Source of the DNA: Nitrospira sp. CG24C
Lineage (GTDB): Bacteria; Nitrospirota; Nitrospiria; Nitrospirales; Nitrospiraceae
DNA: 59,222 bases
Assembly (NCBI GenBank): GCA_002869885.2
Contig: NEWR02000010.1
Span: forward strand, 151,491-210,712
Direction: 5' to 3'
Position numbers and translations under genes: made by a program. This document shows positions 1 through 7,070 of the stretch, in pieces. Under the pieces are notes generated by a model. It did no database searches. It saw only the letters and a program-made list of their open reading frames with translations, and was not told the origin of the DNA. The stretch's first letter is position 1; each line of letters starts with the position of its first letter.

Positions 1-150
1 GGGGCTGATTGATCTTCCACTGCGCGCGTCCAACGAGGGCCTTCTGAGGCCGCGCGTTGCGCGAGCACAGAAGATCATCAGGCTCCATCCCCTCCTCTGC
101 TCCGGGAGCAAGGGATCAGCGCGGGTATCGTTCCACTCCCCCTTCCATCC
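1..150. repeat. Mosaic GCGCG-rich intergenic repeat, copy 1 (cut by window edge)
   Basis: This copy shares long near-identical blocks with the segment around 44440-44745: the opening GGGGCTGATTGATCTTCCAC, the core GGCCGCGCGTTGCGCGAG, and the later CTCCATCCCCTCCTCTG. Shorter parts recur at 55985-56165 (inverted) and 58497-58615. The core is rich in GCGCG and can fold on itself. No coding potential is seen. It continues past the left edge, so its full length is unknown. Confidence 0.75.
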
Positions 151-203
151 CCCCTCTAACGATAGGTTGACAGCCGGAAATCCAATCCTTGAGAATGGCT
201 CCC

Positions 204-1154
204 ATGGCTGGGAAGATCGTCATCGAACGACTGGAGTTTCAGGGGTGCTGTGGTGTGACTCCGGAGGAACGCCGGCGGCCTCAGCCGTTGGCGGTGGACC
301 TGGAACTCGATTGCCAGACTGAGCCGGCGGCGACTTCGGACAAAATCCAACATGCTGTCGACTACGCTCAAGTCGCAGATCGGGTTATCGCAATCGGCAT
401 GACACAGGATTGCGCATTGCTGGAAACATTCTCAGAGCAGCTCCTCACCATGCTCTTTGCGGAGTTCCCCATCGAACGGGCCAAGATCTGGTTACGGAAG
501 CTTGCGCCTCCGCTGGAGCATGTGATTGGTTCGGTCGGCGTGCAACTCGACCGATCGCGCCTGGCTCACCAGATTCAGGATGTGGGACCGACTCCGGCTC
601 GGTTTCTGACTCAGCAACTCCATCGCTTACCGAAAGGCAAGGCGCTCGATGTCGCGGCCGGCTCCGGACGCAACGCGCTCTATCTCGCCTCACACGGCTA
701 TCACGTCGATGCGATGGACCGAGATGAACAGGCCATGGCACAGCTCGCTGCCACGGCGCAACAACGGAACTTACCCAATCTCCATGTCCGGACGGTAGAC
801 CTTGAACGGGCAACGGATGAACGGCCGGAATTTCCAAAGCAGGAGTATGACGTGATCGCCGTATTCTTCTATCTCCATCGCCCACTGTTTCCCGCGCTCC
901 TCGAATCGCTGAAACCCAACGGGGTCTTGATCTACGAAACCTTCACCATCGACAACTACATGCGCCATCGCCATCCACGCCGATGGGAATTTTGCCTTGC
1001 GCACAATGAGCTGCTCCGGCTCACGTCCAATCTGCGCGTACTGTCGTACGACGAAGATGAACACGACGACAGCCATGGACCCGGCTCGGTCTTTACCGCG
1101 AGACTCGTCGCCCAACAGGCGGGCTCCATCAGCCAGCCGCACGAGTCGGCATGA
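204..1154 (+). CDS. folB: Dihydroneopterin aldolase (FolB) fused to a class I SAM methyltransferase
   Basis: Residues 1-120 read as FolB, the folate-pathway enzyme that cleaves dihydroneopterin to hydroxymethyl-dihydropterin. They show IERLEFQGCCGVTPEER with the substrate-binding Glu, HAVDYAQVADRV, and the Lys in WLRKLAPPLE expected for catalysis. From about residue 130 a TehB-like Rossmann methyltransferase begins: motif I is LDVAAGSGRNALYLA, followed by the acidic turn DAMDRD and the late motif LKPNGVLIYETF. Free-standing FolB is about 120 residues, so this is a genuine two-domain fusion in one uninterrupted frame. The ATG at 204 (MAGKIVIERL) fits FolB homologues best; an ATG at 195 and a TTG at 189 are also in frame. 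The stop overlaps the next gene by 4 bp (ATGA), so the two are probably co-translated. The methyltransferase substrate is unknown. Confidence 0.85.
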   Translation: MAGKIVIERLEFQGCCGVTPEERRRPQPLAVDLELDCQTEPAATSDKIQHAVDYAQVADRVIAIGMTQDCALLETFSEQLLTMLFAEFPIERAKIWLRKLAPPLEHVIGSVGVQLDRSRLAHQIQDVGPTPARFLTQQLHRLPKGKALDVAAGSGRNALYLASHGYHVDAMDRDEQAMAQLAATAQQRNLPNLHVRTVDLERATDERPEFPKQEYDVIAVFFYLHRPLFPALLESLKPNGVLIYETFTIDNYMRHRHPRRWEFCLAHNELLRLTSNLRVLSYDEDEHDDSHGPGSVFTARLVAQQAGSISQPHESA

Positions 1155-2008
1155 GTCGCATCGATCTCCATCTCCATACCACCCACTCCGATGGAAGCCT
1201 CTCGCCGGCTGAAGTGTTACGGCTGGCCCACAAAGCCGGAGTCACCGCGCTGGCCATTACGGACCACGACATTGTGTCAGGGATTCCCGATGCCATCGCC
1301 GCAGGAGCTGAACTGGGAATCGAAATCATTCCCGGCGTCGAAATCAGCTCCCGCGTCGGCAACAGCGAACTCCATATCCTGGGCTATTGCCTGCACTGGC
1401 AAAGTCCGGAACTGAATCAGCGCTTGGCCGCCTTGCGCGAGAGTCGGCATAGCCGCAATCCGCAGATCATCGAACGGCTACGCTCATTGGGGCTGGACGT
1501 GACCTATGAAGAGGTGCGGGCTCTAGCCGGCACGGATTCAGTCGGACGGCCTCATATTGCGCGGCTCTTGATGGACAAGAAGTATGTCACGTCCGCTAAA
1601 GATGCCTTTGACCGATATCTGGCAGAAGGACGCCCGGCCTATGTGGCGCGTGAGCTGCCTCAACCGGCGGATGCCATCGCCTGGATCAGAGCCGCCGGCG
1701 GCGTGGCCGTGCTGGCCCATCCAACCTGGGCCAAGGTATCCGGAGAAGGGCTGAACGCGCTCCTGACGACATTGAAAGCCGACGGCCTCGGCGGCATCGA
1801 AGTCCACTACAGTACGCACACGAAGCGCCAGACGACGGAATACCTCGACCTAGCCAAACGGCTGAACCTGCTGGTGACCGGTGGAAGCGATTTCCACGGT
1901 ATTACCAAGCCGGACATCGAAGTCGGTACGGGCCGCGGCGGCTTGAAAGTTTCCGAGAAACTGCTCGACCCCTTGAAGAAGGCCGCTCTCTTAGTTGATC
2001 GTTCGTGA
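1151..2008 (+). CDS. PHP-domain metal-dependent phosphoesterase (RNase AM/TrpH-like)
   Basis: The protein has 285 residues and the N-terminal PHP signature DLHLHTTHSDG, then ITDHD, PGVEIS, VLAHPTW and a late GGSDFHG. These supply the His/Asp/Glu metal ligands of the trinuclear PHP site. Family members related to E. coli YciV/RNase AM act as 5'-3' exonucleases or 3',5'-nucleoside bisphosphate phosphatases; which activity applies here cannot be told from sequence alone. It is soluble and full length for the family. Its ATG overlaps the folB-fusion stop (ATGA). The stop is followed within 30 bp by an iterated-word hairpin, which may mark the end of the transcription unit. Confidence 0.85.
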   Translation: MSRIDLHLHTTHSDGSLSPAEVLRLAHKAGVTALAITDHDIVSGIPDAIAAGAELGIEIIPGVEISSRVGNSELHILGYCLHWQSPELNQRLAALRESRHSRNPQIIERLRSLGLDVTYEEVRALAGTDSVGRPHIARLLMDKKYVTSAKDAFDRYLAEGRPAYVARELPQPADAIAWIRAAGGVAVLAHPTWAKVSGEGLNALLTTLKADGLGGIEVHYSTHTKRQTTEYLDLAKRLNLLVTGGSDFHGITKPDIEVGTGRGGLKVSEKLLDPLKKAALLVDRS

Positions 2009-2033
2009 AGTATAGGCGCGACAGGCGTGACAC

Positions 2034-2090
2034 GAAGTTCGAAGTTCTTGGTTCGAAGTTCCGAAAACCTCGAACTTCGGACTTCGAACC
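2034..2090. repeat. Iterated-word hairpin H1 (GAAGTTC dialect)
   Basis: The left arm is built from GAAGTTCGAAGTTC and GGTTCGAAGTTCC. The loop is about GAAAACC. The right arm CGAACTTCGGACTTCGAACC is the inverse complement. It lies between the PHP gene and the kinase gene. The loop and flanks nearly match H3 at 5364. Confidence 0.8.
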
Positions 2091-2188
2091 ATCATCCGTC
2101 CCACCGTCGCTCATTTCTCCCAATTCGTTGACTCTTCCCTCCCATTCGTTACACTTTGAGACAATCACGGATAGCCTCAACGATTGTC

Positions 2189-3592
2189 ATGTCGAAATCC
2201 TGGACTTGGATTGCTCCCTACATCTTTGCCATCTTGGCCGTCCTCCTGGCCGCTCCATTACTGAGCAGCCTGGCGTTAATCCAATCTGTTTCAGTCCCGT
2301 ATCTGCAACTTAGTGGACCCCACGCCATTCGATTGGTTGCAAACCTCCTCGCGCTCGCCATCCTCTGGATTCTCGCCTTCACTGCCTTTCAGCAAATCCC
2401 GGATAACGGGCGAGGATCAAGCTTTCTCCGTAACCTTGTCCTTCCGCTGACGACTCTCGTCGTCATCCTCTTCATCAACAAAGCGTTCAGGGCCGTGGGC
2501 CTGCCGCTGATCGAACAGATCGGTTCTTCTCGATTCGCCTGGGTCTATGCAATCGGCCTCGTCGGTTCCGGCCTCTGGCTCACGGCAGCCTGGATCCTAC
2601 ACCGAGATTCGCTACGCGAAGCCTTCGCTCCCCCTAGACAAAAAACACAACACCAAGACGCCCAAGCCCTCGCCGAGGATGAGGACTCAAGGCAAGAAAA
2701 AGAGTCAGAGGCTCCACCAGAACCGGCAAGCATCGCCACGACGTCAGCGATCAACGGCTGCACACCCGGTATGCTTGGACGCTACAAAGTCTTGAAAGAA
2801 CTCGGACGTGGCGCAATGGGACTGGTCTACCTGGGGAAAGACCCCACGATCCAACGGTTCGTAGCTATCAAGACCATGCGACTCGATCAAATCAACCGCG
2901 ACGACAAACTGCAAGACGTCAAGGCACGGTTTTTCCGCGAAGCAGAATCCACCGGGCGGCTCTCCCACCCCAACATCGTAACCATCTATGATGCAGGAGA
3001 AGAAGACGATTTGGGGTATATCGCGATGGAACTTATCGAGGGAACACCCCTGAACCAGTGGGCGCGGAAACCCAACTTGAGGCCGGTCAACGAAGTCCTG
3101 CTCACTGTGGCCACCGTTGCGGATGCCCTGGGCTACGCCCATCAACAAGGCATCGTCCATCGTGACATCAAGCCGGCGAATATCATGTTCACGAAGGATC
3201 ACATCGTGAAAGTCATGGACTTCGGTATTGCGAAAATGGCATCGAGCAGTAAGACAGAAACGAATATTGTACTGGGCACACCGACGTACATGTCTCCGGA
3301 ACAAATCTCAGGCAAAAAAGTGGACGGCCGGTCGGATATCTTTTCACTCGGCGTCGTACTGTTCGAACTCCTCACGGGGCAGTTACCGTTTACGGCCGAC
3401 AACGTATCGGCCGTACTGTTCAGCATCGCCCATCATCCGCATCCCGCGATTCAAACCTTGAGGCCGGATCTTCCTCCAATGGTGCAAGAGATCGTAGACC
3501 GCGCGTTACAGAAAGAGTTGCCTCACCGCTATCGGCGCGCGGAAGAATTCGCAAGCGAACTCCGTGACTGTATTCAGAGTCTCGCAGCCTGA
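2189..3592 (+). CDS. Membrane-anchored Hanks-type Ser/Thr protein kinase
   Basis: The first 150 residues contain about four hydrophobic segments (for example PYIFAILAVLLAAPLLSSLAL and LALAILWILAFTAF). A charged linker follows, then a complete protein kinase domain from about residue 194: glycine loop GRGAMG, VAIK lysine, catalytic HRDIKPAN near 324, DFG as DFGIAK near 344, and the GTPTYMSPEQ activation segment. The kinase domain is thus at the C terminus with the membrane part at the N terminus, the reverse of PknB-type proteins. There is no extracellular PASTA or sensor domain. I chose ATG 2189; an in-frame TTG at 2156 is less likely. The TGA stop is followed in the same frame by a PP2C phosphatase, its likely antagonist. 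Confidence 0.9.
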   Translation: MSKSWTWIAPYIFAILAVLLAAPLLSSLALIQSVSVPYLQLSGPHAIRLVANLLALAILWILAFTAFQQIPDNGRGSSFLRNLVLPLTTLVVILFINKAFRAVGLPLIEQIGSSRFAWVYAIGLVGSGLWLTAAWILHRDSLREAFAPPRQKTQHQDAQALAEDEDSRQEKESEAPPEPASIATTSAINGCTPGMLGRYKVLKELGRGAMGLVYLGKDPTIQRFVAIKTMRLDQINRDDKLQDVKARFFREAESTGRLSHPNIVTIYDAGEEDDLGYIAMELIEGTPLNQWARKPNLRPVNEVLLTVATVADALGYAHQQGIVHRDIKPANIMFTKDHIVKVMDFGIAKMASSSKTETNIVLGTPTYMSPEQISGKKVDGRSDIFSLGVVLFELLTGQLPFTADNVSAVLFSIAHHPHPAIQTLRPDLPPMVQEIVDRALQKELPHRYRRAEEFASELRDCIQSLAA

Positions 3593-3604
3593 GGGAGGTG
3601 TAGG

Positions 3605-4420
3605 CTGGCCCTTGAACGGTTACATAGCGCCAAGTCCGATACCGGCCTCAAACGACCCCATAATGAGGATCGTTTTGTGGCCGACCCTCTACTCGGACTC
3701 TATGTCGTCTGTGACGGCATGGGCGGCGGCAACGCCGGCGAAATTGCCAGCGCCCTCGCAGTCGAGGCGATTCAGACGCACCTGGCCGAGGCAGCCAAAT
3801 GCACGGACCTGCCGCTGATCGGCCCCTACGATGCCTCGGTATCAGCATCGACCAATCGTCTTGCCAGCGCGATTCATGCGGCGAACGAGGTCGTTTACCG
3901 TGAATCATGGAGCAGGCCTGATTATGCCGGGATGGGTACCACCGTAGTCGCCGCACTGCTCTGCGAGGAAATCCTCGCCATCGCCCATGTCGGAGACAGC
4001 CGGCTCTACCTCGTTCGAAACGGGACAATCCAAGCCCTCACCAGAGACCATTCCTGGGTTGCCGAGCAGATTCAGAAGGGATTCATCACGGAAGAAGAGG
4101 CCAAGCACTCCCCTCGCAGGAACATCGTCACAAAAGCTCTCGGCGTCGAAAGCTACGTCGATGTCGAGCTGGCGGAAGTTCCGGTCAAGAGCGGCGACAT
4201 GCTGTTGTTGTGCTCAGACGGACTTACCCGTGGCGTCCACCCGAATGACATCCTGCGCATCCTCAGTGAATCGGAGGACCTCCCCACCATGTCCGATCGC
4301 CTCATCCTGATGGCGAATGAAGCCGGCGGCGATGACAACACGACCGTAGTCGTCGTGGCCCTGCGGGATGAATTCCAAGCCGGACTGTGGGAGAGACTGA
4401 AAAAACGATTCGTCGCGTAA
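3605..4420 (+). CDS. PP2C-family Ser/Thr protein phosphatase, probable CTG start
   Basis: All PP2C metal-site motifs are present: HNEDRF, VVCDGMGGGNAGE, HVGDSRLYLVRNG, LTRDHSW, LLLCSDGLT and GGDDNTT. The first ATG/GTG/TTG in frame is GTG 3677, but starting there would remove the conserved RPHNEDRF segment encoded just upstream. Reading back, the frame is open only to the kinase TGA at 3590. In those 28 codons the only plausible start is CTG 3605, six bases after a GGAGG (3594-3598). The encoded start, LALERLHSAKSDTG, looks like a normal PP2C N terminus with Leu in place of Met. CTG initiation is therefore my reading; translational readthrough of the TGA, or a base error, are alternatives. The enzyme presumably reverses phosphorylation by the adjacent kinase. 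Confidence 0.8.
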   Translation: MALERLHSAKSDTGLKRPHNEDRFVADPLLGLYVVCDGMGGGNAGEIASALAVEAIQTHLAEAAKCTDLPLIGPYDASVSASTNRLASAIHAANEVVYRESWSRPDYAGMGTTVVAALLCEEILAIAHVGDSRLYLVRNGTIQALTRDHSWVAEQIQKGFITEEEAKHSPRRNIVTKALGVESYVDVELAEVPVKSGDMLLLCSDGLTRGVHPNDILRILSESEDLPTMSDRLILMANEAGGDDNTTVVVVALRDEFQAGLWERLKKRFVA

Positions 4421-4531
4421 CGATTCACAGGGATCTTGCACAGGAGGGAACATCTTGCCAGGAACACTGCCACAAACAGCAAGACAACTCGTCAACGGCA
4501 GGGACGGTGCGGGATAAGCGAGACGGACAAT

Positions 4532-4590
4532 CGTTCGAGGTCCGAAGTTCGAGGGTTTCGGAACATCGAACCCAGAACTCAGAACTTCTT
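4532..4590. repeat. Iterated-word hairpin H2 (GAAGTTC/GAACTCAGAAC words)
   Basis: The left arm is CGTTCGAGGTCCGAAGTTCG and the right arm contains CATCGAACCCAGAACTCAGAAC. The gap lies between convergent genes (PP2C on plus, Cys-rich protein on minus), so it could act as a two-way terminator. There is no clean U run. Confidence 0.7.
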
Positions 4591-4610
4591 TCTCGCGAAC
4601 CCCCACCAGA

Positions 4611-5243
4611 CTATTTGAAAAGAAATGTGCCCTTCGGAAAGGTCTGATAGCAGCGGTCGGAGACCTCCTGGCCATGCGATTGTAAGCACGCTAAGATCTG
4701 CCCACTCCCAGACGTCACTGCTCTGCAGAATCGCTTGATATCCCCCTCGCAGGCCGCCATCACTCGACTTTGATCTTCCTTCCACTTAACAAACCGCTCA
4801 TGCAACTGGTTTTGGCACAACAGTGGAAGCTGTTTGGCGCGCTGCTGCAAACAACGAGTGCGAGGAGAACCATCCGGAGAGGCGGGACACAATTGTTCGA
4901 TGTCCGATTCGCACTTCAACCTGGTCGCCTGCGGCGTAAGAGAATCCATCCTTGTCACAACCGGAGCTTCAACGTTGGAGTCACGAGATCGATCATCGTC
5001 TGGTCTCGACACAGCTGCCTCTGAAGGCAGCGGAGGAGAGGTCGGAATGGTGAAATCCAACGTAGGTGGCGGAGACAGGGAAGACGAGGGCTGCGCTGCC
5101 TGACGAGTCTCTCCGGGCAACGCAGCCGAAGACAACTCTTCTTGTGACGGGAAATTGGTGACCACCGTCACCCACACGAGCCCAAGTCCCAGGATGGTGA
5201 TAGCCCCGGCGATGATCCCGCTCGAAGACTGCTGTTGAGCCAT
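4611..5243 (-). CDS. Secreted or membrane-anchored protein with two GLG1-type Cys-rich repeats
   Basis: The protein has 210 residues. Residues 9-30 (GIIAGAITILGLGLVWVTVV) form one N-terminal membrane segment or uncleaved signal. A Ser/Pro-rich, low-complexity linker follows to about residue 105. The C terminus carries two copies of a Cys-rich unit with the pattern C-x2-DI-x2-[FL]C...CL...C: CESDIEQLC...RCLQQ...LLC and CEGDIKRFC...ACLQSH...RC. This resembles the Cys_rich_FGFR/GLG1 repeat, best known from eukaryotic Golgi glycoprotein 1 and found scattered in bacteria. Eight cysteines suggest disulfides, so the domain is probably periplasmic. Function unknown. The ATG at 5243 is well placed. 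Confidence 0.65.
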   Translation of the reverse strand: MAQQQSSSGIIAGAITILGLGLVWVTVVTNFPSQEELSSAALPGETRQAAQPSSSLSPPPTLDFTIPTSPPLPSEAAVSRPDDDRSRDSNVEAPVVTRMDSLTPQATRLKCESDIEQLCPASPDGSPRTRCLQQRAKQLPLLCQNQLHERFVKWKEDQSRVMAACEGDIKRFCRAVTSGSGQILACLQSHGQEVSDRCYQTFPKGTFLFK

Positions 5244-5363
5244 GACTGCTCCCTATCTGACAAGCCTCAGCATAGGATAAGCAGTCAGAAAAATCGATGA
5301 ATTGTCAGGTTTCTGATAGTAGCGCGCGAGGAGCGAGACGCGCGGGACTCGCGAGAAAGACAC

Positions 5364-5418
5364 GATTCGAAGTTCCGGGTTCGAAGTTCCCAAAACCTCG
5401 AACCTCGGACCTCGAACC
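5364..5418. repeat. Iterated-word hairpin H3 (GAAGTTC dialect)
   Basis: The left arm is GATTCGAAGTTCCGGGTTCG, the loop CCAAAACC, and the right arm CTCGAACCTCGGACCTCG. It is close kin to H1 in words, loop and length. It abuts the TCATGAATAATGCGGGCTAG repeat at the 3' end of the neighbouring minus-strand gene. Confidence 0.8.
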
Positions 5419-5438
5419 GTCATGAATAATGCGGGCTA
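5414..5438. repeat. Solo copy of the CGTCATGAATAATGCGGGCT repeat
   Basis: The 20-mer TCATGAATAATGCGGGCTAG here is the exact reverse complement of 8846-8865, and a diverged copy lies at 9010-9034. It contains the TAG stop codon of the minus-strand gene ending at 5436. Both it and the 8846 copy sit immediately at a gene's 3' end in the same orientation relative to the gene. Confidence 0.75.
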
Positions 5439-6449
5439 GTTTTCCGGAGTCTCGACGATGTGGTTTTCAAACCTAGTGCAGCCTTCGGCGAGCAGCCGAT
5501 TGGTGAGCATTTCTCCAGGCCATTCAATGGGTAAATCGGCCGTGAAGATCCACACATCGGGAGAGGTCCACACGGGACCGTGGTCTTCAGGAAGTTCAGG
5601 GTCGAACAGATCGGTCCAAACCGGCATGTACACGCCGTTCCCGCACTGAGTATGGAGGTGCACGATCGTGCGGGCCCTGACAAGGGGGTCCAGATCGCGC
5701 CAGACTGCCGCGGTCTCATCCGCCAACCGATGGAGCCGCACAGCATTTTGCGCATCGAAAATAGCGTAGGCGGCATAGACCGGGGCTTCGATCATATCGG
5801 GAGCCAACGCCAATTCAGGACATTGCGCCGCGAGGCCTTCAAGGAGAGCCCGGCGATGCCGGTCTTCCAGCGAATCGGGCAGTCCAGAGTCCGGTACACC
5901 GATCAGCTCAAAAAAGAGAAAGGCGGTATTCTCGACAGGAGGATAGAGCCGAGCGGCAATCGACATGGCCCTCTGGGAATCCGCCACCGTGCTCAAATGA
6001 TCGTTCAACCCCTGGAGACTGAGCGGCTCCAGCGTCGAGTCGGTCAATAGGCGCGACTCCACTCGCACTACCGTCCCGGCAGAGAGCCGGAGATGCCGAT
6101 GCAACAACTCCGCCGTCGCAACCGGGTCGATCTTCAACTTGAGGGGATGGGCCAGATTGGCTTGGAGAGGAAGTTCCAATGCCGCCATAACGGCATAGGA
6201 CAATTTTTCATCGGCCGGCCCATCGATGAGCACGGAACAGGATGCCTCCGCGAGCAGATCGAAGAGCCATTCAGCCATGTCCTCATCCAGCGCTGCCAAT
6301 ACCGTTAAGAGGTCGTACTCCCGCCCCTGCTCCAAGAAAGCTTGCAGCGTATCGATTGCCGCATCGGTATCGCCATGGTCATGGCGCCGGGCATTGATCA
6401 AATGAACGAGATCTCGTGTGAGGGGATCAGGGCGAGACCAACTTAACAT
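5436..6449 (-). CDS. Conserved-looking protein of unknown function, 337 aa
   Basis: This is a soluble, acidic, Leu/Ala-rich protein with no signal peptide or membrane segment. I see no catalytic motif. The N-terminal half is helical in character (for example LLTVLAALDEDMAEWLFDLLAEA). The C-terminal half contains a Trp/Pro/Asp-rich stretch (MPVWTDLFDPELPEDHGPVW) followed by a stretch with WIFTADLPIEWPGEML. Codon use matches the neighbours, so I believe it is real. An upstream GGAG is about nine bases from the ATG. The stop lies inside a dispersed repeat. It is in the same orientation as YjbQ and 127 bp downstream of it. I do not recognise the family. Confidence 0.65.
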   Translation of the reverse strand: MLSWSRPDPLTRDLVHLINARRHDHGDTDAAIDTLQAFLEQGREYDLLTVLAALDEDMAEWLFDLLAEASCSVLIDGPADEKLSYAVMAALELPLQANLAHPLKLKIDPVATAELLHRHLRLSAGTVVRVESRLLTDSTLEPLSLQGLNDHLSTVADSQRAMSIAARLYPPVENTAFLFFELIGVPDSGLPDSLEDRHRRALLEGLAAQCPELALAPDMIEAPVYAAYAIFDAQNAVRLHRLADETAAVWRDLDPLVRARTIVHLHTQCGNGVYMPVWTDLFDPELPEDHGPVWTSPDVWIFTADLPIEWPGEMLTNRLLAEGCTRFENHIVETPEN

Positions 6450-6576
6450 AACGACAGACTCCTACCGCACAGCCGTGCAGCACTGCGCTCCATGTTGCCA
6501 AACTTTTCCTGTGGTAGCAAGCGCTCCAACAGTTTCTTCCCACAGAGTCCCGGCCACCGGTCGGACGATATACGGC

Positions 6577-6990
6577 TCACGACCCAATCACCTTTACCAA
6601 TACGCGTTTTCGTCTCTGCCCATCGAACTCCCCATAGAAAATTTGCTCCCACGGGCCGAAGTCCAATCGGCCTTCGGTAATCGCGACGACGACTTCTCGC
6701 CCCATCAGCTGGCGCTTGATGTGGGCGTCGCCGTTATCCTCTCCTGTCTCATTGTGTTGATAGGCCGCGTCCTGAGGAACGAGCCGGTCTAAGAATCGGT
6801 CATAGTCCTTGAGCAAGCCTGGTTCGTCATCGTTAATATAGACGCTGGCCGTGATGTGCATGGCATTGACCAGCACAAGCCCATCTTGGACGCCGCTCTT
6901 CTCGACCACCACCTCAACCTGCCGCGTAATGTTGAGGTAGGCGCGCCGCGTCTTTGTTTCGAACCAGAGTTCTTCGCGATAAGATTTCAT
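6577..6990 (-). CDS. yjbQ: YjbQ/UPF0047 family protein
   Basis: At 137 residues this is the full length for the family. It shows [36 protein letters not shown], then [48 protein letters not shown]. The His and Glu residues of [14 protein letters not shown] are the conserved metal-site cluster. E. coli YjbQ can show weak thiamin-phosphate-synthase-like activity in vivo, but the true role is unsettled. It is divergent from nrdJ, whose ATG lies 80 bp away, so the two promoters share a very short gap. Confidence 0.9.
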   Translation of the reverse strand: MKSYREELWFETKTRRAYLNITRQVEVVVEKSGVQDGLVLVNAMHITASVYINDDEPGLLKDYDRFLDRLVPQDAAYQHNETGEDNGDAHIKRQLMGREVVVAITEGRLDFGPWEQIFYGEFDGQRRKRVLVKVIGS

Positions 6991-7058
6991 GGCCGTCGGT
7001 CAGTGGGCGCTCATTCTGCCGAACTGGAGCGTCAAGATGCAAGCTGCGCCACTACAGG

Positions 7059-7064
7059 TATAAT
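7059..7064 (+). promoter_or_regulatory. Possible -10 box of nrdJ, suggesting a near-leaderless mRNA
   Basis: A perfect TATAAT ends only 6 bases before the nrdJ ATG at 7071. If used, transcription would start at or next to the ATG. No Shine-Dalgarno is visible, which fits a leaderless message, but the -35 region is poor. Confidence 0.3.
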
Positions 7065-7070
7065 GAAGTT

